This document shows, piece by piece, positions 30,260 through 38,939 of a stretch of 64,000 bases of DNA. The notes under the pieces are model-generated. The model saw only the letters and a program-made list of their open reading frames with translations, had not been told where the DNA came from and did not search any database. The DNA lies in the NCBI RefSeq assembly GCF_009827595.1, contig NZ_WTYT01000003.1, positions 372,001 to 436,000 on the forward strand, in the 5' to 3' direction. A program made the position numbers and the translations under genes. How positions within the stretch are numbered: the stretch's first letter is position 1; each line of letters starts with the position of its first letter. The DNA comes from Altericroceibacterium endophyticum (lineage in GTDB: Bacteria; Pseudomonadota; Alphaproteobacteria; Sphingomonadales; Sphingomonadaceae).

Positions 30260-32242
30260 ATGGCATTCAACAATGTTAGCGAAGATTATGATGATGCACT
30301 TAGCTCCACTCAGGCGTCGTCGAATAAGATTAAAGATGAGAATTTGGTAGCTGAAAAAGCCGCCGAAGCCTTGAGCGGCGCAATGGCGGAAGCGGCCAAA
30401 GCCTCAATGGAGCCTGAAATCACTTCGCACACTGTTCGCGACCGGCGTTTCAATGTTGTCACCGATGAAAGCCGCGATGCCTTGCTGACCGAATTCGGCA
30501 AGGAAACGCTGATCGACCGTTATTTGCTGCCCAATGAGAGTTTTCAGGATCTGTTCGCCCGCGTGGCGGATGCCTATGCCGACGATGCGGAACATGCGCA
30601 GCGTCTGTATGATTATATTTCGCGTCTCTGGTTCATGCCCGCCACGCCTGTTCTGTCGAATGGCGGCACGGGGCGAGGTCTGCCGATCAGCTGCTATCTC
30701 AATTCCGTGGAAGACAGTCTGGAAGGGATTGTCGGCACCTGGAACGAGAATGTCTGGCTTGCCTCGCGCGGCGGCGGCATTGGCACCTATTGGGGTAATG
30801 TTCGCGGTATTGGCGAACCTGTCGGCCTAAATGGCAAAACCAGCGGCATCATACCCTTCGTGCGGGTGATGGACAGCCTGACGCTGGCCATTTCGCAAGG
30901 GTCGCTGCGTCGTGGTTCGGCCGCGTGCTATCTGGATGTATCGCATCCCGAAATTGAGGAATTCCTCGAAATCCGCAAACCTTCTGGCGATTTCAACCGC
31001 AAGGCGCTCAACCTCCATCACGGTGTGTTGCTGACCGATGAATTCATGGAAGCAGTCCGTAGTGGCGATGATTTCGATCTGAAGAGCCCGCGTGATGGCA
31101 CCGTGCGGAGCACGATCAATGCGCGCGCCTTGTTCCAGAAGCTCGTTGAAACCCGCCTGGCCACGGGCGAGCCCTATATCGTCTTCTCCGACACGGTGAA
31201 CCGGATGATGCCGAAGCATCACCGCGATCTGGGGCTGAAGGTTTCCACTTCCAATCTGTGTTCGGAAATCACGCTGCCGACCGGGATCGACCATCTCGGT
31301 AATGACCGCACCGCCGTATGCTGCCTCTCATCGCTCAATCTTGAAAATTGGGACGAATGGAACGGTGACAAGCTGTTTATCGAGGACATCATGCGCTTCC
31401 TCGACAACGTGCTGCAGGATTATATCGACCGGGCACCCTCTGAAATGGCGCGGGCGAAATATTCTGCCATGCGTGAACGTTCCGTGGGTATGGGGGTCAT
31501 GGGTTTCCACTCCTTCCTGCAGGCCAAGAATATCGGCTTTGAAAGTGCGATGGCCAAGACCTGGAACCTGAAAATGTTCAAGCATATCAATGCCAAGGCA
31601 AACGAGGCGTCGATGGTGCTGGCCAAGGAACGCGGGCCGTGCCCCGATGCCGAGGAAATGGGCATGATGGAGCGTTTCTCCTGCAAAATGGCGATCGCGC
31701 CGACCGCATCGATCAGCATCATTGCCGGCGGCACCAGCGCCTGTATCGAGCCGATCCCCGCCAATATCTATACGCACAAAACCCTGTCGGGCAGCTTCAT
31801 CGTCAAGAATCCCTATCTGGAGAAGGTTCTGCGCGAGAAGAGCAAGGATTCGACCAATGTGTGGAATTCCATTCTCGAAAACGGCGGTTCGGTTCAGCAT
31901 CTCGATTTCCTCACCGCAGAGGAAAAGGCCGTGTTCAAGACCAGCTTCGAAATCGATCAGCGCTGGCTGCTTGAATTCGCCGCCGATCGCTCGCCCTTCA
32001 TCGATCAGGCGCAGAGCCTCAATCTCTTTATCCCGGCAGATGTCGATAAATGGGATCTCTTGATGCTCCACTTCCAGGCTTGGGAAAAAGGTATCAAATC
32101 GCTCTATTATCTCCGCTCAAAGAGCGTGCAGCGCGCCGGTTTTGCCGGCGGTGTCGAAGCCGATAACACCAGCGATGCGGCGAAATATGAATTCAATGCC
32201 GGTGAGCAGACCGATTATGAGGAATGCCTCGCCTGCCAATAA
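30260..32242 (+). CDS. nrdA: Ribonucleoside-diphosphate reductase alpha subunit, class Ia
   Basis: 660 residues. It reduces ribonucleotides to deoxyribonucleotides with NrdB. Active-site residues are present: Cys in LPISCYLNS, and the N-x-C-x-E triad in SNLCSEITLP; the C-terminal redox pair is in EECLACQ (CX2C). Specificity loop sequence FMPATPVLSNGGTGRG is conserved. It lacks the N-terminal ATP-cone of the E. coli enzyme (761 residues), so dATP feedback through that domain is not expected. Start ATG with AAGGGG upstream. A terminator follows, and nrdB has its own start 810 bases downstream. Confidence 0.96.
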   Translation: MAFNNVSEDYDDALSSTQASSNKIKDENLVAEKAAEALSGAMAEAAKASMEPEITSHTVRDRRFNVVTDESRDALLTEFGKETLIDRYLLPNESFQDLFARVADAYADDAEHAQRLYDYISRLWFMPATPVLSNGGTGRGLPISCYLNSVEDSLEGIVGTWNENVWLASRGGGIGTYWGNVRGIGEPVGLNGKTSGIIPFVRVMDSLTLAISQGSLRRGSAACYLDVSHPEIEEFLEIRKPSGDFNRKALNLHHGVLLTDEFMEAVRSGDDFDLKSPRDGTVRSTINARALFQKLVETRLATGEPYIVFSDTVNRMMPKHHRDLGLKVSTSNLCSEITLPTGIDHLGNDRTAVCCLSSLNLENWDEWNGDKLFIEDIMRFLDNVLQDYIDRAPSEMARAKYSAMRERSVGMGVMGFHSFLQAKNIGFESAMAKTWNLKMFKHINAKANEASMVLAKERGPCPDAEEMGMMERFSCKMAIAPTASISIIAGGTSACIEPIPANIYTHKTLSGSFIVKNPYLEKVLREKSKDSTNVWNSILENGGSVQHLDFLTAEEKAVFKTSFEIDQRWLLEFAADRSPFIDQAQSLNLFIPADVDKWDLLMLHFQAWEKGIKSLYYLRSKSVQRAGFAGGVEADNTSDAAKYEFNAGEQTDYEECLACQ

Positions 32243-32266
32243 GCAGTGCTGGTATAAACATGTTTC

Positions 32267-32301
32267 AGGCGGGGGCTCTCATTCAGGGCCTCCGCCTTTT
32301 T
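32267..32301 (+). terminator. Rho-independent terminator after nrdA
   Basis: Stem AGGCGGGGGCTC / GGGCCTCCGCCT (12 pairs, two of them G-T), 7-base loop, followed by a run of Ts. Confidence 0.85.
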
Positions 32302-32372
32302 CATGATTTTCTGCGCCGCAATCACCGCGAGATTGCGCGATTTGACTGATAAAAACCCAGTCCTGTCGCGGC

Positions 32373-32418
32373 AAAAAAGGACGCGGACACGAAAAAAGGA
32401 CGCGGACACGAAAAAAGG
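32373..32418. repeat. 19-bp tandem repeat, 2.4 copies
   Basis: Two identical units AAAAAAGGACGCGGACACG (32373-32391, 32392-32410) followed by the first 8 bases of a third. It lies in the nrdA-nrdB interval. Looks like recent slippage duplication. Confidence 0.9.
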
Positions 32419-32471
32419 CGCCTGCGATTTACCCGCTGACGCCTCTTGAACCTGAATATCGCTCCGTGCCT

Positions 32472-32801
32472 TTAACTGTCTGCCTGACCGCGGCCCCCAT
32501 AACCACGTTCCGAGACATCGGGAGCCTTCTTCATTTCCGAACCACCGCTGGCACCATACCCGAAACCCTGTTGCCCGGTTAAGGCATCGTCACTGTCATG
32601 GCTGCTTTGCTCGCCTTCGACTGGCCGGCCTTCCTGTTGCGCTTCGGCGCGGATACCTTTCGTCAAGGTGCTTTCCTGCGAATCACCATGCTGCAGCGAT
32701 GGCTGATTCAGATGATATTGATTCGTTTCGCTGATTGCGGAGTCCGAAATTCCGTCTTCCTGTTTTTCGCCGCGCGAATCATCAGATTTTTGTTGGCCCA
32801 T
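32472..32801 (-). CDS. Small hydrophilic protein, unknown
   Basis: 109 residues from ATG 32801 with AGGAGG six bases upstream. Composition is extreme: rich in Gln, Ser, Glu, Asp and Gly with few hydrophobic residues (MGQQKSDDSRGEKQEDGISD at the start, GYGGRGQADS at the end), so it is probably disordered. It lies between nrdA and nrdB on the opposite strand. I recognise no family; hydrophilic proteins of this kind are often stress-induced, but nothing here proves that. Confidence 0.6.
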   Translation of the reverse strand: MGQQKSDDSRGEKQEDGISDSAISETNQYHLNQPSLQHGDSQESTLTKGIRAEAQQEGRPVEGEQSSHDSDDALTGQQGFGYGASGGSEMKKAPDVSERGYGGRGQADS

Positions 32802-33051
32802 AGCTGGCCTCCTTCGGTTGGTATTCGGGTCCGGATAAACCGGGATTACCTGTTCAACGACGAACAGAGCCCCGATGTTCCGAATGGCGCTCTGACCCGT
32901 TTCCTGCGCGGGGCCGGCAGAGGCCTTTAATGGTCGCCCTGTGCTATGGCTGGCGAACATATTTTTCCACGATAGTGATCCGGTTTATCGTCGATTTTCG
33001 ATCCGGATTCCTCTATCACTCCAATCTCGGATCAACCCACGGAGACACAAC

Positions 33052-34107
33052 ATGTCGTTGCTTGAAGCACGCAAGACCTACAAGCCCTTTGAATACCCGT
33101 GGGCTTTTGATTTCTGGAAGAAGCAGCAACAGGTCCACTGGATGCCAGAGGAAGTTCCCCTGGGTGAGGACTGCCGCGACTGGGCTCAGAAGCTGACAGA
33201 CCATGAGCGTAATCTGCTCACCCAGATCTTCCGTTTCTTCACGCAGGCCGATGTCGAGGTGCAGGATTGCTACCACGAAAAATATGGCCGCGTGTTCAAA
33301 CCGACCGAAGTGAAGATGATGCTGGCGTCCTTCTCCAATATGGAAACCATCCATATTGCGGCCTACAGCCATCTGCTCGACACGATCGGTATGCCGGAAA
33401 GCGAATATGGCATGTTCCTCGAATATGCCGAGATGAAGGACAAGCACGACTACCTTCAGAAATTCGGTGTCGATAATGATGAAGATATCGCCCGCACGCT
33501 GGCCATGTTTGGCGGCTTTACCGAAGGTGTGCAGCTGTTTGCCAGCTTCGCGATGCTGATGAATTTCCCCCGCTTCAACAAGATGAAGGGAATGGGGCAG
33601 ATCGTCAGCTGGTCTGTGCGCGATGAAAGCCTGCATTGTGAAGGTATCACGCGCCTGTTCCACGCTTTTGTGAATGAGCGCAATTGCCTTACCAAAGCGG
33701 TGAAGGATGACATCGCTGACCAGTGCCAGACCACGGTGCGGTTGGAAGATGCCTTTATCGATCTCGCTTTCGAAATGGGCCCGGTCAACGGAATGACGCC
33801 CAAGGAGATCAAGAAATATATCCGTTACATCGCCGATTGGCGATTGCAGCAGCTGGGTATGAAGCCGATCTATCTGATCGAGGAGCATCCATTGCCGTGG
33901 CTCGCGCCGCTGCTCAACGGTGTGGAGCACGCCAATTTCTTTGAAACCCGTTCGACCGAATATTCCAAGGCTGCAACACGCGGCAATTGGAACGATGTCT
34001 GGGACAGTTTCGACAAGCGTCGTCAGGCGAACGCCAATGACACGGAAGAAGAGCTGGATGACGGCCCCGGCCTGTTCGGTGACAGCGGAGTGCAAGCGGC
34101 TGAATGA
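33052..34107 (+). CDS. nrdB: Ribonucleoside-diphosphate reductase beta subunit, class Ia
   Basis: 351 residues from ATG 33052 (GGAG upstream). The diiron/tyrosyl radical subunit: Asp67 (TQADVEV), Glu98 and His101 with radical Tyr105 in NMETIHIAAYSH, matching E. coli E115/H118/Y122, and later ligands around GFTEGVQLF and DESLHCEG. The tyrosine is present, so this is a Tyr-radical enzyme. The acidic C-terminus ending GLFGDSGVQAAE would dock on NrdA. It is separate from nrdA, with a terminator and a reversed small gene between them. Confidence 0.96.
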   Translation: MSLLEARKTYKPFEYPWAFDFWKKQQQVHWMPEEVPLGEDCRDWAQKLTDHERNLLTQIFRFFTQADVEVQDCYHEKYGRVFKPTEVKMMLASFSNMETIHIAAYSHLLDTIGMPESEYGMFLEYAEMKDKHDYLQKFGVDNDEDIARTLAMFGGFTEGVQLFASFAMLMNFPRFNKMKGMGQIVSWSVRDESLHCEGITRLFHAFVNERNCLTKAVKDDIADQCQTTVRLEDAFIDLAFEMGPVNGMTPKEIKKYIRYIADWRLQQLGMKPIYLIEEHPLPWLAPLLNGVEHANFFETRSTEYSKAATRGNWNDVWDSFDKRRQANANDTEEELDDGPGLFGDSGVQAAE

Positions 34108-34155
34108 TAGGCGCTATGTCTCCGTCAATTGCTTCGCGTAAATGCTGAATGCATC

Positions 34156-34187
34156 GCGGGAGAGGTGCCAATGGGCATCTCTCCCGC
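34156..34187 (+). terminator. Hairpin after nrdB
   Basis: GCGGGAGAG / CTCTCCCGC, continued inward through one G-T wobble by TGCC/GGCA to a 4-base loop; 14 pairs. The downstream sequence is T-poor, so it could be an end-stabilising stem. Confidence 0.6.
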
Positions 34188-34221
34188 AGAGCAATAAGGA
34201 CTTTCAGATCAGCAGCATGCC

Positions 34222-34386
34222 ATGTTCGAACCGCACGATGAACCGCCTCAATTGAGAACCAATGCGAAATGGCTCTGGTTCGTTATGATCGCACTCCTGA
34301 TTGCGCTGGCGATCATCTGGGCGCTTGATCCCGAGGTCGAGCATAATCAGAATTCCGCTGAACACTCTGTGCTGGCTGAGCGGTAG
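34222..34386 (+). CDS. Small single-span membrane protein, 54 residues
   Basis: MFEPHDEPPQLRTNAKWLW then a membrane helix (FVMIALLIALAIIWAL) and a polar tail ending LAER. An acidic/basic N-terminus followed by one hydrophobic helix is typical of small inner membrane proteins. The ribosome binding site is weak (AAGGA lies about 25 bases away), so translation is uncertain. No family recognised. Confidence 0.4.
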   Translation: MFEPHDEPPQLRTNAKWLWFVMIALLIALAIIWALDPEVEHNQNSAEHSVLAER

Positions 34387-34442
34387 AGCATTCTGCTGAA
34401 ACGGCTGGCGGCCGGCAGCAGTCCGCCAGCGTCAGGCTTACA

Positions 34443-34889
34443 TTATGTCTCAGGTGATCCCGGCTTTTTTTCGTCCAGCGCGCCGGTCGCCTTCGCATAG
34501 CTGAGGCTGTCCAGATAGTCCTGGACCTTGACTGCCCGGCCATTCTCAACCGTCCAGATTTGGAGCCGCGGGGTTTCCAGAATCCGCAAGGTTTGCCGGT
34601 TGCGATATTTGGATCTTCCCTCCCAAATCACACAGTTTCCTGAGCTGGTGAGCTTTATCGTCTCCACCGACAGGACTTCCCAGCGAAGGGCGACGGAGGC
34701 GAACCAGTGAAAGGCATGCCGTTTTCCCAGGAAAGGTCCGGCAGTAGGATCTTGGGGTAAACACTCGGAGAGAATAGTGTGAACTTCCACATTCTCGGCC
34801 AGCAGGTTGAAAAACTGCTCCGGCGTGTGGCCGCTGCTCTTATCCCAAGAGGAATAGGCCGCGGCCAGGCGGCTCATGAAAACATTCAT
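34443..34889 (-). CDS. SnoaL/NTF2-like fold protein
   Basis: 148 residues with the NTF2-like pattern: an N-terminal helix (RLAAAYSSWD), FFNLLAENVEVHTIL, GPFLGKRHAFHWFASVA, a strand-rich middle with CVIWEGRSKYRNRQTLRI, and WTVENGRAVKVQDYLDS. Such proteins are small cone-shaped enzymes or binders, for example isomerases or polyketide cyclases. Function not predictable. Its stop overlaps no other gene. Confidence 0.7.
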   Translation of the reverse strand: MNVFMSRLAAAYSSWDKSSGHTPEQFFNLLAENVEVHTILSECLPQDPTAGPFLGKRHAFHWFASVALRWEVLSVETIKLTSSGNCVIWEGRSKYRNRQTLRILETPRLQIWTVENGRAVKVQDYLDSLSYAKATGALDEKKPGSPET

Positions 34890-34968
34890 ATATTGCGTCC
34901 CATTTTATTGGGGGACACAGAACCTCTCCCGGTTAGGGTGTCAAGCTATCGGCGATAGCATAATGCGA

Positions 34969-35373
34969 TTAATACGCAGTTGTAACCGGCTGAATGCGCG
35001 CGAGGCTCCCTTCTCCGCAGCGGATCGTGACTTCACGATAGCTCTCCAGCGCCGGTTTCAGCGTCCCACGAATGGGCTGCCACCCGCCGGGGGCATCGGC
35101 GTCTGCACTCAGCTGCAACACAAATTGCTGACCCGGTGGCAGCATCCGGTCCGATATGCCCGGTTCCAGCTTGGCGGTGGTGCCTTTTGCCAAATAAACC
35201 TGTCCAGTAACGATCAGGCTGCGGCTGGTGCCCGGGCCGGGCATCGCATTTACCCATGCCTGCCAGTCTTCGCTGGCCGGGCATTGTTCCTGCTCGGCGG
35301 GGGTAACGCATCCGGTCAGTGCTGCTCCTGAAAGCAAAAGCGCAGCTAATCCGGTGGTCGATTGCCGTGACAT
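34969..35373 (-). CDS. Putative lipoprotein, unknown
   Basis: 134 residues from ATG 35373 with AGGAG upstream. Lipoprotein signal MSRQSTTGLAALLLSGAALTGC with lipobox ALTGC (abridged). The mature part includes CPASEDWQAWVNAMPGPG, TSRSLIVTGQVYLA and YREVTIRCGEGSLARI; two cysteines may pair. The CxxxxxWxAWVNAMPGP pattern is common in sphingomonad periplasmic proteins, without known function. Confidence 0.7.
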   Translation of the reverse strand: MSRQSTTGLAALLLSGAALTGCVTPAEQEQCPASEDWQAWVNAMPGPGTSRSLIVTGQVYLAKGTTAKLEPGISDRMLPPGQQFVLQLSADADAPGGWQPIRGTLKPALESYREVTIRCGEGSLARIQPVTTAY

Positions 35374-35481
35374 AAAATACTCCTGGCCTAAACCGGACAG
35401 ACGGATGAATGGCGCCATTGTTCCGCTAACTGAATCGCTTTTGCCTTAATTTCACGGCCTCGAACTGTACTGCGCCTTTGC

Positions 35482-35501
35482 AGCGGGAGGTCAATCCCGC
35501 T
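35482..35501 (+). promoter_or_regulatory. Inverted repeat upstream of argB
   Basis: AGCGGGA / TCCCGCT with 6-base spacer, 28 bases before the argB start. Possibly an operator or a leader stem. No regulator assigned. Confidence 0.25.
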
Positions 35502-35528
35502 ACAGCGCGCCCGATCATGTAGGAGATC

Positions 35529-36446
35529 ATGGGAATGGCCGGTATGGGCAGTGATGGGCAGGACAAGACGACGCTGACAAAGGCGGAAACGCTGATTGAG
35601 GCGCTACCCTATTTCCAGCGCTATGCAGGGCGCACTTTCGTGGTCAAATATGGCGGTCACGCAATGGGCGACCCGGAAGCGGCTCGGGACTTCGCCGAAG
35701 ATATCGTGTTGCTGAAAGCTGTGGGCATCAACCCTGTGGTGGTGCATGGCGGCGGCCCGCAAATTGGCGCCATGCTGAAAAAACTCGGCGTCGAATCGAG
35801 CTTTATCGACGGGCTGCGCGTGACGGATAAAGCCACGGCTGAGATTGCCGAAATGGTTCTGTCAGGAGCGATCAACAAGGAGCTGGTCAGCTGGATCGCG
35901 CGCGCTGGCGGCAAGGCGATCGGTATTTCTGGCAAGGATGGCGGCATGGTCACTGCCACCAAGGTGCAGCGCACCACGCGCGACCCCGAAAGCAACATCG
36001 AAAAGGCAGTCGATCTCGGTTTTGTCGGGGAACCTTCCCATATCGATACGACAGTGCTGAAAACGGTCAGTGCTGCCGGAATGATCCCCATCGTGGCACC
36101 GATTGGTGCCGGTGAGGATGGCCATACCTACAACATCAATGCCGATACGATGGCCGGCGCCATCGCTGCGGCTCTTGGTGCAGCGCGCCTGTTTCTGCTG
36201 ACGGATGTGAGCGGCGTGCTGGACAAGGAAAAGCGGCTGCTGACGGATCTGATCCCCGCCGACATCGCCGAGCTGCGTCAAAATGGAACCATTAGTGGCG
36301 GGATGATCCCCAAGCTCGAAACCTGCGTAAAAGCGGTCGAGGCTGGTTGCGAGGCGGCCGTGGTGCTGGATGGACGTGTACCGCATGCGATGCTGCTGGA
36401 ATTCTTCACGTCCCGCGGGGCTGGCACACTTATAAAGGCGCAATAA
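35529..36446 (+). CDS. argB: Acetylglutamate kinase
   Basis: 305 residues. It phosphorylates N-acetylglutamate in arginine synthesis. Conserved: [11 protein letters not shown] with the phosphate-binding Lys-Tyr-Gly-Gly, [57 protein letters not shown] and the C-terminal [20 protein letters not shown] 35529 is preceded by TAGGAGA. It lies 2 bases before a lipoprotein gene, so they are probably co-transcribed. Confidence 0.96.
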   Translation: MGMAGMGSDGQDKTTLTKAETLIEALPYFQRYAGRTFVVKYGGHAMGDPEAARDFAEDIVLLKAVGINPVVVHGGGPQIGAMLKKLGVESSFIDGLRVTDKATAEIAEMVLSGAINKELVSWIARAGGKAIGISGKDGGMVTATKVQRTTRDPESNIEKAVDLGFVGEPSHIDTTVLKTVSAAGMIPIVAPIGAGEDGHTYNINADTMAGAIAAALGAARLFLLTDVSGVLDKEKRLLTDLIPADIAELRQNGTISGGMIPKLETCVKAVEAGCEAAVVLDGRVPHAMLLEFFTSRGAGTLIKAQ

Positions 36447-36448
36447 TC

Positions 36449-36997
36449 ATGCGGACAATTCTTCTCGCCACGATGCTGCTGTCATTGGCTGCGTGTCAGA
36501 ATTCAGCCGAACCGGAGCCTTCGGACGCTCCGTCAGAGCAACCCTCGCAAAGCCTCTCTTCGCAAGATGGGGCTGTGGCGGTTCCGGTTGCAAGGCAAAC
36601 GTCGCAGCCGGCTGGATCTGACGAGGGAGCCGATCTGCTGGACCGCGCCGCTTTGCAGGAAAGAGACAAGCCGGAGCGTGTCGCGCGCTATTTCACCTCG
36701 GCATTGATGCTGGGCGATTATAAGGCTGCAGCCCAGGCCTGGCAGGAGGATCAGCGCGACGCCGCCAGCCTGCGCAAGCTTTTCGGACAATATGACGATT
36801 TCGGGCTGCAATTTGGCGAAGGCGAGACCGAAGGCGCGGCCGGGTCGCTCTATTACACCGCGCCGGTTACGCTGATTGCCAATCATGGGCAGGTTAAACG
36901 GACCGGGACCATTACGATGCGCCGCGTGAATGATGTGCCCGGTGCCACGCCCGAGCAATTGGCCTGGCGGATCACCAAGTTTGAATTGAATGACTAA
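36449..36997 (+). CDS. Putative lipoprotein, unknown
   Basis: 182 residues from ATG 36449, two bases after argB. Lipoprotein signal with lipobox SLAAC. Followed by a long Pro/Ser/Glu-rich linker, then a globular part of about 100 residues containing VARYFTSALMLGDYKAAAQAW, LFGQYDDFGLQFGEG and TGTITMRRVNDV with a final ITKFELND. The helical start and the tailing strands recall a small NTF2-like or heavy-chain-like periplasmic domain; no firm assignment. Confidence 0.7.
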   Translation: MRTILLATMLLSLAACQNSAEPEPSDAPSEQPSQSLSSQDGAVAVPVARQTSQPAGSDEGADLLDRAALQERDKPERVARYFTSALMLGDYKAAAQAWQEDQRDAASLRKLFGQYDDFGLQFGEGETEGAAGSLYYTAPVTLIANHGQVKRTGTITMRRVNDVPGATPEQLAWRITKFELND

Positions 36998-37000
36998 TGC

Positions 37001-37018
37001 GTATTAGTCGGTTGATAC
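37001..37018. promoter_or_regulatory. 18-bp palindrome, copy 2 of a repeated motif
   Basis: GTATTA-GTCGGT-TGATAC, the same motif as 29681-29698 with one wobble in the right arm. It starts 4 bases after the lipoprotein stop and 52 bases upstream of the final start, suggesting a promoter/operator for the yggT-folD operon. Confidence 0.45.
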
Positions 37019-37069
37019 ACCTGCCCTTGCTGGGCTAGGTCCCGACCATCAAGCGAAAGGTCCATTATC

Positions 37070-37363
37070 GTGTTATTTGCAACACTTGCACAAATCGTCG
37101 GCTATCTGATTTCGGTCATCATCGTTCTGGTGATCGTGCAATTCGTGCTGAGCCTGCTGATATCGTTCAATGTCGTGAACATGCAGAATGATTTCGTTGC
37201 GGCCATCTGGCGCGCGATCAACGCTCTGCTCGACCCGTTGCTGGCGCCGATCCGGCGGATCATGCCGGATACCGGTGCGATCGATTTCTCACCGCTGGTG
37301 CTGATCGTGGGGCTCAACGTAATAAGCATAATTCTGAACAATCTGGCCTATGGGAGTATTTGA
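37070..37363 (+). CDS. YggT family membrane protein
   Basis: 97 residues from GTG 37070. Two hydrophobic segments ([20 protein letters not shown] and [14 protein letters not shown]), with the conserved loop [26 protein letters not shown] (abridged: [12 protein letters not shown]), which defines YggT. In cyanobacteria and plastids YggT relatives (CCB3) act in cytochrome b6 assembly; in E. coli YggT affects osmotic survival. Stop overlaps folD by one base. Confidence 0.9.
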   Translation: MLFATLAQIVGYLISVIIVLVIVQFVLSLLISFNVVNMQNDFVAAIWRAINALLDPLLAPIRRIMPDTGAIDFSPLVLIVGLNVISIILNNLAYGSI

Positions 37364-38259
37364 TGGGTGCCGCTTTAATTGACGGTAAGGCTTTCGCGAA
37401 AGATCTGCGGGACAAGGTCGGCGAATTCGCCGCTAATTTTGAACAGCGTTCTGGGCGCAAGGTCGGCCTGGCCGTGGTTCTGGTAGGGGAAGATCCCGCC
37501 AGTCAGGTTTATGTCCGCAGCAAGGGCAAGGCGACAGTGGCCGCAGGAATGAATTCCTACGAGCACCGCCTGGACGATACTGCCAGCGAAGAAGAATTGC
37601 TGAGCCTGGTGGAGCAGCTCAATCAGGACCCCAAAGTCGACGGAATTCTGGTTCAGTTGCCGTTGCCGAAGCATCTCGACGAACAGAAAGTCATCTCCAC
37701 GATTGATCCGGACAAGGATGTGGACGGGTTCCATATCATCAATGCCGGTCGTCTGTCGGTGGGTCAGGAAGGCTTCGTTCCCTGCACGCCGCTCGGCTGC
37801 CTGATGCTGATCAAGGATCAGCTGGGTGATGATCTCTCGGGCAAGGATGCGGTCGTAATCGGCCGTTCGAACATTGTCGGCAAGCCGATGGCGCAATTGC
37901 TGACCGATGCGAATGCCACCGTGACGATCGCGCACAGCCGGACCAAAGATCTCGAAGCGACCGTCAAACGGGCAGATATTGTCGTGGCGGCTGTCGGGCG
38001 GCCGGAAATGATCAAGGGTGACTGGATCAAGCCAGGCGCCACTGTGATCGATGTGGGCATCAATCGCGTGCCGGGTAAGGAAGAAGGCAAGACCAAACTT
38101 GTCGGTGATGTCGATTTCGACAGTGCCAGCGATGTTGCCGGCGCCATCACGCCCGTTCCCGGCGGTGTTGGTCCGATGACCATTGCCGTGCTGCTGCGTA
38201 ACACGCTCGTCTCGGCCTATCGCCGCGAAAACATCGCATTGGATAAAGACGCAATCTGA
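37363..38259 (+). CDS. folD: Methylenetetrahydrofolate dehydrogenase/cyclohydrolase
   Basis: 298 residues from ATG 37363 (TGATG overlap with the yggT stop). It interconverts methylene- and formyl-tetrahydrofolate. Conserved: [20 protein letters not shown] (abridged; the catalytic YVxxK motif is present), [53 protein letters not shown] and the final [15 protein letters not shown]. Overlaps the next lipoprotein gene by one base. Confidence 0.96.
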   Translation: MGAALIDGKAFAKDLRDKVGEFAANFEQRSGRKVGLAVVLVGEDPASQVYVRSKGKATVAAGMNSYEHRLDDTASEEELLSLVEQLNQDPKVDGILVQLPLPKHLDEQKVISTIDPDKDVDGFHIINAGRLSVGQEGFVPCTPLGCLMLIKDQLGDDLSGKDAVVIGRSNIVGKPMAQLLTDANATVTIAHSRTKDLEATVKRADIVVAAVGRPEMIKGDWIKPGATVIDVGINRVPGKEEGKTKLVGDVDFDSASDVAGAITPVPGGVGPMTIAVLLRNTLVSAYRRENIALDKDAI

Positions 38260-38939
38260 TGCGCCGGGGCCTGGCGATCATATTGTCAGGTCTCGTCCTG
38301 TCCGCCTGCGCGTCTGGCCCATCCGGGCACCGGGGCGCGGGCGGCATAGCTTTCCGACCAGCGGCGAATCCGACCGGGGTGCTGACCGCCGATCTGGCTT
38401 TTGCACGAGCCTATCAGACTGACGGCCTGGATCATGCGCGGCGGGACTATGCTTTCGAAAACACGGTTTTTCTGGGCCCGGACGACCGCAATGGCCTGCC
38501 TGCCATGACGGGCTGGCGGCCCTATAATGTCTGGTCCAGCTGCGATGGCTCGCTCGCCGCAACCTATGGTGCTTATGAGCAATCAGCGCGGAATTTCGGT
38601 GATTATGTCACCATTTGGCGCCGCGCAGAGAAGGGTGAATATCGCGCGGTGGTGCGGCTTGCCCGCCAGTTGCCGGCACCCGCAAAGCGCCCGGAGTTTG
38701 CGCAGGCGAAAACCGCGCAATGTGGTGCCGATCACCTTTTCCATGACGCGCGGTCAGATAGGCCCGATTTCTCTGCCATAGACCCGACAGCACCATCAGG
38801 CGCCGCGTTTGATGATACGCTGACCTATCGCTGGGCCGCAGATGACGACAGTTTCATACGGGTGTCCATGATGCGTGACGGGGAAATGCAGCCGATTATC
38901 GACTTTCACTCTCCAATGCGCGAGAAGGGCGAGCGATGA
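38259..38939 (+). CDS. Putative lipoprotein, unknown
   Basis: 226 residues, ATG one base into the folD stop. Lipobox LSACAS near residue 16. The mature protein has an N-terminal LAFARAYQTDGLDHARRDYA, a WRPYNVWSSCDGSLAATYGAY segment, GDYVTIWRRAEKGEYRAVVRLARQ and a C-terminal sheet TYRWAADDDSFIRVSMMRDG. The layout resembles periplasmic proteins of the NTF2-like/DUF4440 kind in sphingomonads, but no family is assigned. Co-transcribed with folD and marC. Confidence 0.7.
   Translation: MRRGLAIILSGLVLSACASGPSGHRGAGGIAFRPAANPTGVLTADLAFARAYQTDGLDHARRDYAFENTVFLGPDDRNGLPAMTGWRPYNVWSSCDGSLAATYGAYEQSARNFGDYVTIWRRAEKGEYRAVVRLARQLPAPAKRPEFAQAKTAQCGADHLFHDARSDRPDFSAIDPTAPSGAAFDDTLTYRWAADDDSFIRVSMMRDGEMQPIIDFHSPMREKGER

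Noticed and set aside
32373-32418. 19-bp direct repeat considered as CRISPR or attachment site
   Set aside because: Units touch each other with no spacers, and there is no mobile gene nearby; a simple tandem duplication.
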